The translations under genes were made by a program, and so were the position numbers. From positions 1-13,959 of the forward strand of contig CAMZFG010000006.1 in NCBI GenBank assembly GCA_947306035.1: a DNA stretch of 13,959 nucleotides, given 5' to 3'. The stretch's first letter is position 1, and each line of letters opens with the position of its first letter. This DNA is from an uncultured Clostridia bacterium (GTDB taxonomy: Bacteria; Bacillota; Clostridia; Oscillospirales; CAG-272). The notes below the pieces were generated by a model, which made no database searches, had not been told where the DNA came from, and was given only the letters and a program-made list of their open reading frames with translations. Shown one piece after another: positions 9,926 through 13,959 of the stretch.

Positions 9926-9938
9926 GCCCCGGCGGGGC
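9926..9938 (-). other. GC hairpin in the spacer before the giant gene
   Basis: GCCCC-GCC-GGGGC is a perfect 5-bp stem with a 3-base loop in the 58-base gap between the 342-residue gene and the giant gene. A flanking TTG/CAA pair could extend it with a small bulge. No run of T follows on the minus strand, so it is not a standard terminator. It could slow RNases, mark a processing site, or reduce read-through so that the small subunit is made in excess of the giant protein. The stem is seen; the role is inference. Confidence 0.45.
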
Positions 9939-9966
9939 AAGATCACATTGTCAAGTATGAACGGGA

Positions 9967-10995
9967 TCAGGTAAAATGATAGCCGACCACGGTCGTCAGT
10001 GCCGCTTCGCCTGTCGCCAGCGCCGCGTTCATATCCGTTTCCCATGTTTCGGCGGTGACGTTTTTTCTGTAGAATTGCAGATCGAAACGGCTGGCGTCGT
10101 CGGAATCCACGTCGATCGTCACGGTGCTGACCGTGCCCGCGACCGCATAACTGTAGTGCAGTGAAGCGATCGACTGCAGCATGCGGATCGACTCGTCGCT
10201 GAGCGTGACTTTGGCGTTGTTCCACTTCAGAATAAAGGTGCCGCTGCCCACGCCCTCGATGGCGTAGTTATAGCCGTCGTAGGCAGAGGGGGCGTTGGCG
10301 GTGGAGTCGGTGAAGGAGCCGGTCCACGAGTTGGTGGCGCCGGTCGCGCGCAGGCCGGTGGCAAAAATGCCGCGCAGCGTGGGCAGCGTGTTCGGCGTGG
10401 GCGTCACCTCGACTTCCAGATAGAGGTTCGGCGGGGTCATCGAGGCAAAATGGGTGCTGAACCGGATCGTAAAAGTATCGGAGTGGGCGCTGCCGCCGGC
10501 CAGCGAACCGGAGAACGCCGACGTACTGACCGTGGTGTTGCCGAGCGTGACCGTCGTGTCGCCGTCGGAGATCGTCACGGTGCAGGCGGTCAGCCCCGCG
10601 CCGCTGATATAAGAGGCGTCCGCCGGCACGTAGTTCGAGTCGACTTTCCGCACCAGGCGCGCGGTCATGGCGTAGGTGATGTCCCCGGTGTTCGCGCGGT
10701 TCTGCTTGCCCTGGTCGTAGTTGCACACCGTCATGATGGCGGTGGGCTGATGCTCGGCGCTGGTCACGTAAAGCGTTTTGACGTTGGCGCCGCTGTTGAG
10801 AACGGCGGCGAGATAGTTGGAAGAGAACCTTTCTCCCACGGCGTCGTACGCGGCAATGGTGCGCTGCGCGTGCTGGCTGTTGGTGAACATGGCATAGGCG
10901 ACGGGCGCGGCGATCAGCAGGCACGCCAGCAGCAGCGAAACGGCCAGAACGATCGTGCGCTTATTCGGTTTTGAACGGGCCGTTCGATGCTTCAT
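9967..10995 (-). CDS. Secreted SipW-signal-type protein, 342 aa, third gene of the surface operon
   Basis: The ATG at 10995 follows AAGGAG (11006-11001) with a 5-base spacer; the TGA is at 9969-9967. Residues 1-13 are strongly basic (K2, R4, R7, K9, K12, R13), residues 14-33 are hydrophobic, and the segment ends at A-Y-A-M-F-T (33-38), resembling SipW-dependent signal peptides of TasA/camelysin-type matrix proteins. The mature part is Thr/Ser/Ala-rich and beta-rich, with a CNYDQG stretch after the first strands and a NSWTGSF...YDGYNY stretch in the second half. I do not recognise a named family with certainty. It lies 45 bases after the 258-residue gene and 58 before the giant gene, so co-transcription is likely. 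Fibre subunit or accessory surface protein is inference. The LLAC in the hydrophobic core resembles a lipobox but is followed by more hydrophobic residues. Confidence 0.85.
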   Translation of the reverse strand: MKHRTARSKPNKRTIVLAVSLLLACLLIAAPVAYAMFTNSQHAQRTIAAYDAVGERFSSNYLAAVLNSGANVKTLYVTSAEHQPTAIMTVCNYDQGKQNRANTGDITYAMTARLVRKVDSNYVPADASYISGAGLTACTVTISDGDTTVTLGNTTVSTSAFSGSLAGGSAHSDTFTIRFSTHFASMTPPNLYLEVEVTPTPNTLPTLRGIFATGLRATGATNSWTGSFTDSTANAPSAYDGYNYAIEGVGSGTFILKWNNAKVTLSDESIRMLQSIASLHYSYAVAGTVSTVTIDVDSDDASRFDLQFYRKNVTAETWETDMNAALATGEAALTTVVGYHFT

Positions 10996-11040
10996 AAAAA
11001 CTCCTTGCAGACAGATCTTGATCGCAAAAACAGCGGAATG

Positions 11041-11817
11041 TCAGGAGACCGATTTCGCGGCAATGCAGATCAGGTCGGTCTCCCGGTCGTTGGCGGCTTT
11101 GCCGTTGGTGTTGACGCGCAGGATAAAGTAGTTGACAAAATTGCCGCGCGGGTTGCCCGTTTCAATGGTGCCGCTCGTCTGCCAGTAGAGCGGCTCGGCG
11201 TACTTATCCACGTCGGTATAGGCGCCGTAGGTCTTTTTGTGGAATTTTTCGTCTTCCGCATAGGCGGCCTCGTCGGTCGCGTTTTTGCCCAGCGTTTGAC
11301 CGTCGACGGTCTTGGCGTTCAGAAAACCGCCCGACAGCGCCTCTCCCGTGGCGGTATAGTAGTAGACCGCGGGCGTGTCGCCGTGCGTTTCGTAGGCAAC
11401 GTCGCCCGTTTCGTCGTCTTCGACGGCGTTAAAGATCTCGTAGGTGAACTGATTGTTGGTGGTGTAGGCGAGTTGCAGTTTGAAACGTCCGACGTTCTTG
11501 CCGTACACGCAAAAGACGTAATCGTAATGGTCGACGCTTTCGTTCGTCACGTCGATGCCGTTGAGGTAAAGGTAGCGGATGTCTTCAAACTGGTTGACCT
11601 CGGCGCCGTTTTCGCCCTCGAACTCGATGTGGCCCGCGCCGATGTAAAAAGATTGCGGGTTAGAGACCGGCGCGTAGGCCAGCAGCCCCTGCTCGGAAGC
11701 GAACCAGGCGATCACGGGGCTGACGGCGATCAGCATCATCAGCAAAGCGAACAGCGCGCCGACAACGGCTCTTCCCGCGGCAGAAGGGCGGGCGTTTTCT
11801 TTTTCTTCTTCGTTCAT
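11041..11817 (-). CDS. Secreted SipW-signal-type protein, 258 aa, second gene of the surface operon
   Basis: The ATG at 11817 follows GGAGGT (11829-11824) with a 6-base spacer, inside the 16-base gap after the upstream gene. The N-terminus is unusual: an acidic patch (E3, E4, E5, E7) precedes R10 and R16, then a hydrophobic helix at about 17-36 runs straight into A-W-F-A (37-40), the same junction as in the upstream protein. The remainder is acidic and Tyr/Asn/Thr-rich with no transmembrane segment. Residues 225-235 (GNFVNYFILRV) resemble the end of the 315-residue protein (GDYVNYVVVSI), suggesting shared ancestry. Probably an exported subunit of the same structure; a single-pass membrane-anchored protein is the alternative if the junction is not cut. 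No catalytic motif seen. Confidence 0.85.
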   Translation of the reverse strand: MNEEEKENARPSAAGRAVVGALFALLMMLIAVSPVIAWFASEQGLLAYAPVSNPQSFYIGAGHIEFEGENGAEVNQFEDIRYLYLNGIDVTNESVDHYDYVFCVYGKNVGRFKLQLAYTTNNQFTYEIFNAVEDDETGDVAYETHGDTPAVYYYTATGEALSGGFLNAKTVDGQTLGKNATDEAAYAEDEKFHKKTYGAYTDVDKYAEPLYWQTSGTIETGNPRGNFVNYFILRVNTNGKAANDRETDLICIAAKSVS

Positions 11818-11833
11818 GCCGACACCTCCCCCG

Positions 11834-12781
11834 TCATTGCGCGCCGATAGAGACCACCACGTAGTTGACGTAGTCGCCGATGATCTGGTCCGCGTCGTTA
11901 TAGCCGTCGTTGCGCGCGGTCTCGTCTTCGCTGTTCAGATTTTTGGCAAGAAAATACGCTTTGTGCGCGTTAAAATACGTTTCGAGTTCGGCAGGGAACA
12001 TTTTGGTGACCGCCGGCGAGACGGTGCTGGTGTTGTCGCGGATCTCGGTGTAGGTCAGCGGCCACTCCCAGTAGAGCGTGATCTCGTAGCAGCCCTCGAA
12101 AGTGCCGGAGGCAACGGCGTCATGCTCGCTCGTATCGTAGGAGAACGTGCCGTTGTCGATCAGCCCCGAATAGCGATGGTCCTCGTGCACGGCGCCGGGC
12201 GTCCGCCCCGTGAAAAACAGGATGTGCCCCTTGAGATAATCCAGGGCGGCCTCGTTTTCAACGGGCACGATCGAAAGATCGTCGTGTTCGTCATAGACGT
12301 TGGCAAAACCGTTGAGCCGCAGAGAAAACGTCACGTTCACGTCGCCGTCGAGAGGGCGCAGGTAAAACGTCAGCGTGCCGTAAGAACCGGGACGCAGCGA
12401 ACGCTTGCCGTCTATCACGTCTTCGTTCACCAGTTCGAACGCCAGCAGAGGCGCTTCGCCGGTAGAGTTTTCCGTAAAGTCGTAATGGAGCGCGGTCAGT
12501 TGGGATTTCAGGGACGATACGCCGGGATACAAGGGCTCGGAGGGGTCGCCGGTCTCTTTGTCATATTCGGGCGACACGGGCCTTTCAACGAGCAGTTCAT
12601 ACTTGTCAAGGGCGATCGCGATCTGCATGCCGGAGTCGTCGGAGTTGCTTTTTCTTGCGAACCAGGCGCGGGAGACCGAGACAGACATGACAAGAGCGGC
12701 GCCGGCTATGATGACCGGTACCAACCGCAGCAGCAGTTCTCGCTTGGCCGTAACAGGCAAGTTTCTCCAAAACCCCTTCAT
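11834..12781 (-). CDS. Secreted SipW-signal-type (possibly TasA-like) protein, 315 aa, first gene of the surface operon
   Basis: The ATG at 12781 follows AAGGAG (12794-12789) with a 7-base spacer. The basic N-terminus (K2, R6, K13, R14, R19) precedes a hydrophobic stretch at about 20-37 that ends at A-W-F-A (39-42), the junction seen in SipW-dependent signal peptides. The mature chain has a LRPGSYGTLTFYL stretch (compare the Lys-Pro-Gly strand of TasA-type proteins, where secretory beta-sandwich subunits are known), a LYWEWPL stretch and a C-terminal ADQIIGDYVNYVVV strand. It is the first gene after the promoter at 12870-12898, so it is likely the most expressed. TasA-like assignment is inference from signal type, size and strand pattern; there is no clear HExxH-type protease motif. 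Confidence 0.85.
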   Translation of the reverse strand: MKGFWRNLPVTAKRELLLRLVPVIIAGAALVMSVSVSRAWFARKSNSDDSGMQIAIALDKYELLVERPVSPEYDKETGDPSEPLYPGVSSLKSQLTALHYDFTENSTGEAPLLAFELVNEDVIDGKRSLRPGSYGTLTFYLRPLDGDVNVTFSLRLNGFANVYDEHDDLSIVPVENEAALDYLKGHILFFTGRTPGAVHEDHRYSGLIDNGTFSYDTSEHDAVASGTFEGCYEITLYWEWPLTYTEIRDNTSTVSPAVTKMFPAELETYFNAHKAYFLAKNLNSEDETARNDGYNDADQIIGDYVNYVVVSIGAQ

Positions 12782-12831
12782 TGACGTTCTCCTTGCAGTG
12801 GCGAAACAGAAAGAAATCGGTCGATCCGCGA

Positions 12832-12849
12832 TGCGCGGTCACACGCGCA
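12832..12849 (-). other. Small hairpin in the operon leader
   Basis: TGCGCG and CGCGCA form a 6-bp stem around a 6-base loop, about 15 bases after the expected transcription start of the minus-strand operon. No T-run follows, so it is not a terminator. It could protect the 5' end of the mRNA or be chance in GC-rich DNA. Confidence 0.3.
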
Positions 12850-12869
12850 CGCACGATGTTATCCAATTA

Positions 12870-12898
12870 ATTTTAGCACTTTGTTATACTTGTGTCAA
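12870..12898 (-). promoter_or_regulatory. Promoter of the four-gene surface operon
   Basis: TTGACA (12898-12893), 17-base spacer, TAAAAT (12875-12870), with a TG at 12878-12877 one base before the -10 (extended -10). The expected start near 12863 gives a leader of about 80 bases before the first ATG. Matches the housekeeping sigma consensus closely and points the right way. A partial dyad (ACAG-TT-CTGT flanked by T- and A-runs, about 12902-12929) lies just upstream of the -35 and could bind a regulator. Confidence 0.8.
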
Positions 12899-12951
12899 TC
12901 TCTTTTTTGACAGTTCTGTAAACAAAAAGGGGATCATAATGTAAAATCCGA

Positions 12952-13033
12952 CGTGCCGGAGCCGACGGCGCAGACGTTTATCGAGCCGAAAAGCGAAGCG
13001 AAAAAGGGGAAAAACGCACCCCGTTCCGGCACG
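12952..13033. repeat. 9-bp inverted repeat between the promoters
   Basis: CGTGCCGGA (12952-12960) and TCCGGCACG (13025-13033) are perfect inverted copies separated by 64 bases. They could close an RNA stem or serve as two operator half-sites. Confidence 0.5.
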
Positions 13034-13058
13034 AATCGCGTTTTGCGGCCGACGGCGC
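12961..13058. repeat. 11-bp direct repeat between the promoters
   Basis: GCCGACGGCGC occurs at 12961-12971 and 13048-13058. The first copy abuts the left arm of the inverted repeat; the second lies 33 bases upstream of the eda -35 box. Paired operator sites are possible; chance is not excluded in GC-rich DNA. Confidence 0.45.
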
Positions 13059-13090
13059 GCCGGGGCCGCGCTCAATTTGCGCGTCAGCCC

Positions 13091-13119
13091 TTGAAAAACG
13101 CCGGCGTTTCTGTTATACT
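13091..13119 (+). promoter_or_regulatory. Promoter of eda-kdgK
   Basis: TTGAAA (13091-13096), 17-base spacer, TATACT (13114-13119), preceded by TG at 13111-13112 (extended -10). Expected start near 13126, giving a short leader of about 29 bases. Confidence 0.8.
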
Positions 13120-13139
13120 GTTACTGTATCTTGACAAAG

Positions 13140-13145
13140 AAAGGA
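13140..13145 (+). promoter_or_regulatory. Ribosome binding site that fixes the eda start
   Basis: AAAGGA, 9 bases before the ATG at 13155. A TTG at 13131 is in frame and would add eight residues, but it lies only about 5 bases after the expected transcription start and has no site of its own, so ATG 13155 is preferred. Confidence 0.75.
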
Positions 13146-13154
13146 TGTAAAGTC

Positions 13155-13706
13155 ATGGATCGTATTATTCCGGTCGTCACGCTGCAGAACGCGGCGGATC
13201 GCACCAAGGTACTGAACGCGCTGAAAAAAGAGGGCATCCTCTGCGCCGAGATCTGCTTTCGCACCGCGTGTGCCGCCGAAGCCATACGCCTCGCGGTCAA
13301 AGAGTATCCCGACATGAACATCGGCGCCGGCACCGTCATCAACAAAGAGCAATGCGAAACGGCGCTTGACCTCGGCGCGAAGTTCATCGTATCTCCGGGC
13401 CTTTCCGTCGAGGTGGCGCGGGTCTGCCGCGAACGGGGCGTGCCTTACTATCCCGGCTGCGTCACGCCGACCGAGATCATGCAGGCGCTCGACCTCGGCC
13501 TGACCGTCGTCAAATTTTTCCCGGCGCAGGTCTACGGCGGCCTGAAAGCCATGAAAGCCCTTGCCGCGCCGTTCCCGCAGATCAAATTCATCCCCACCGG
13601 CGGCGTGGACAGCGGCAACCTCGCGGAGTATCTCGCGTGGGATAAGATCTTTGCGGTGGGCGGCAGTTCTTTCGTCAAGGAGGCGCTTGAAAAATGGGAA
13701 AAGTGA
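13155..13706 (+). CDS. eda: 2-keto-3-deoxy-6-phosphogluconate / 4-hydroxy-2-oxoglutarate aldolase
   Basis: Cytosolic class I aldolase that splits KDPG into pyruvate and glyceraldehyde-3-phosphate, the last step of hexuronate and Entner-Doudoroff breakdown. The family residues are all visible: E32 and R36 (EICFR, equivalent to Glu45/Arg49 of the E. coli enzyme), GAGT at 57-60 (Thr73), P81 (Pro94), the Schiff-base lysine K120 in KFFPA (Lys133), and T148 in PTGGV (Thr161). The loop YYPGCVTPTE is typical of the family. At 183 residues it is shorter than the usual 205-213, with trimming at both ends, but the TIM-barrel core is complete and it probably is active. Its last 13 bases overlap the next gene, so the two are translationally coupled. 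Divergent from the surface operon; no functional link is implied. Confidence 0.95.
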   Translation: MDRIIPVVTLQNAADRTKVLNALKKEGILCAEICFRTACAAEAIRLAVKEYPDMNIGAGTVINKEQCETALDLGAKFIVSPGLSVEVARVCRERGVPYYPGCVTPTEIMQALDLGLTVVKFFPAQVYGGLKAMKALAAPFPQIKFIPTGGVDSGNLAEYLAWDKIFAVGGSSFVKEALEKWEK

Positions 13707-13959
13707 TCACGTTCGGTGAGATCATGCTGCGTTTGCAGCCCGACAACTACCTGCGTTTCGTGCAGGCCGACCACTACGAAGCCCTGTTCGGCGGGGCGGA
13801 GGCCAACGTGGCGGTGTCGCTTGCCAATTTCGGCCTTGACGCCGCGTTCGTCACCAAACTGCCCGATCACGAGATCGGCCAGGCGGCGATCAACGCGCTG
13901 CGCCGGTTCGGCGTCGACACGTCTTTCGTCACCCGCGGCGGCGCGCGCGTCGGCATCTA
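13694..13959 (+). CDS. kdgK: 2-keto-3-deoxygluconate kinase (PfkB family), N-terminal 88 residues
   Basis: Phosphorylates 2-keto-3-deoxygluconate with ATP to KDPG, the substrate of the aldolase encoded just upstream. Seen: the N-terminal strand VITFGEIMLRL, the PfkB signature around GGAEANVAVSLANFG (33-47), KLPDHEIGQAAINALRRFGV, and a TRGGARVGI stretch (80-88) where KDG kinases bind the sugar acid. The family is usually about 310-340 residues, so roughly three quarters lies beyond the window; the ATP-binding GAGD region is not visible. Start chosen at ATG 13694, with AAGGAGG at 13677-13683 inside eda and a 10-base spacer. Another PfkB sugar kinase (fructokinase) is possible from sequence alone; pairing with eda favours KDG kinase. 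Confidence 0.88.
   Translation, partial: MGKVITFGEIMLRLQPDNYLRFVQADHYEALFGGAEANVAVSLANFGLDAAFVTKLPDHEIGQAAINALRRFGVDTSFVTRGGARVGI

Larger units (their letters stand above)
12899..13090. other. Non-coding stretch between the divergent promoters
   Basis: About 190 bases with no credible gene. The left part (12899-12950) is AT-rich; the right part (12951-13090) is GC-rich and holds the inverted and direct repeats listed separately plus a GGGG/CCCC pair (13006-13009 and 13019-13022). Neither predicted transcript covers it, so it is either regulatory DNA or an unrecognised small RNA. Short frames here lack ribosome binding sites and family-like sequence. Confidence 0.5.

Noticed and set aside
9926..9938. 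Rho-independent terminator before the giant gene
   Set aside because: The stem is short and no T-run follows on the minus strand, so full termination is unlikely.
5073..9974. Plus-strand open frame of 1,633 codons
   Set aside because: Same antisense shadow effect; the minus frame gives a signal peptide, a ribosome site and GLUG repeats.
10987..12784. Plus-strand open frames opposite the 258- and 315-residue genes
   Set aside because: Codon-aligned shadows; the minus-strand frames have signal segments, ribosome sites and operon spacing.
12907..12940. TTGACA (12907-12912) with CATAAT (12935-12940) as a plus-strand promoter
   Set aside because: The spacer is 22 bases, too long, and eda has a much better promoter of its own.
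12927..12944. AAGGGG followed by ATG-TAA, a start-stop minimal frame
   Set aside because: Probably chance; no promoter with good spacing drives it and no gene follows closely.
12884..13075. Minus-strand frame of 63 codons in the intergenic region
   Set aside because: Arg-rich low-quality sequence, no ribosome site, overlaps the operon promoter region.
12953..13150. Small plus-strand frame of 65 codons before eda
   Set aside because: No ribosome site, composition like random GC-rich DNA, and it runs across the eda promoter.
13131..13157. TTG start for eda at 13131
   Set aside because: Too close to the expected transcription start and without a ribosome site; ATG 13155 is well placed.
1..13959. 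CRISPR array, tRNA, rRNA, insertion sequence or phage genes
   Set aside because: None seen: no regularly spaced identical repeats, no cloverleaf-like sequence, no transposase or integrase motifs.

Overview
The window looks like chromosomal DNA of a GC-rich, Gram-positive-type bacterium, most likely a gut or anaerobic Clostridia-like Firmicute. The reasons are strong AGGAGG-type ribosome binding sites, two sigma-A-like promoters with extended -10 boxes, three short secreted proteins whose N-termini look like SipW-dependent (TasA/camelysin-type) signal peptides, and a giant GLUG-repeat surface protein. The exact lineage cannot be fixed from this sequence alone.

Minus strand, 12898 down to 1: a promoter at 12870-12898 precedes four co-directional genes with gaps of 16, 45 and 58 bases. 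In order of transcription they are a 315-residue, a 258-residue and a 342-residue secreted protein, then a huge open frame that starts at 9908 and is still open at base 1 (at least 3,302 codons, no internal stop). All four N-termini have a hydrophobic export segment; in the three small ones the segment ends directly at A-W-F or A-M-F, as in SipW-processed matrix proteins. The giant protein is built from arrays of GLUG-like motifs (G-G-L/I/V/F-x-G with neighbouring strands) and ends, as far as visible, in beta-rich non-GLUG domains. No catalytic domain is visible. I read the set as an export-and-assembly unit for a cell-surface or matrix structure: small fibre-type subunits plus one very large adhesin. 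The signal peptidase and any anchoring enzyme would have to lie outside the window.

Intergenic region 12782-13154: 373 bases between divergent genes, holding the two promoters, the leader of the minus-strand operon, and a GC-rich stretch with a 9-bp inverted repeat and an 11-bp direct repeat lying between the promoters.

Plus strand, 13091 to the end: a strong promoter drives eda (KDPG/KHG aldolase, 183 residues, all main catalytic residues present), which overlaps by 13 bases the start of kdgK (2-keto-3-deoxygluconate kinase, cut by the window edge). Together they turn KDG into pyruvate and glyceraldehyde-3-phosphate, the last steps of hexuronate/pectin-sugar breakdown.

The long open plus-strand frames across 417-9974 are antisense shadows. 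The real minus-strand gene uses no TTA or CTA and only three TCA codons, so the opposite frame stays open by chance of codon choice.
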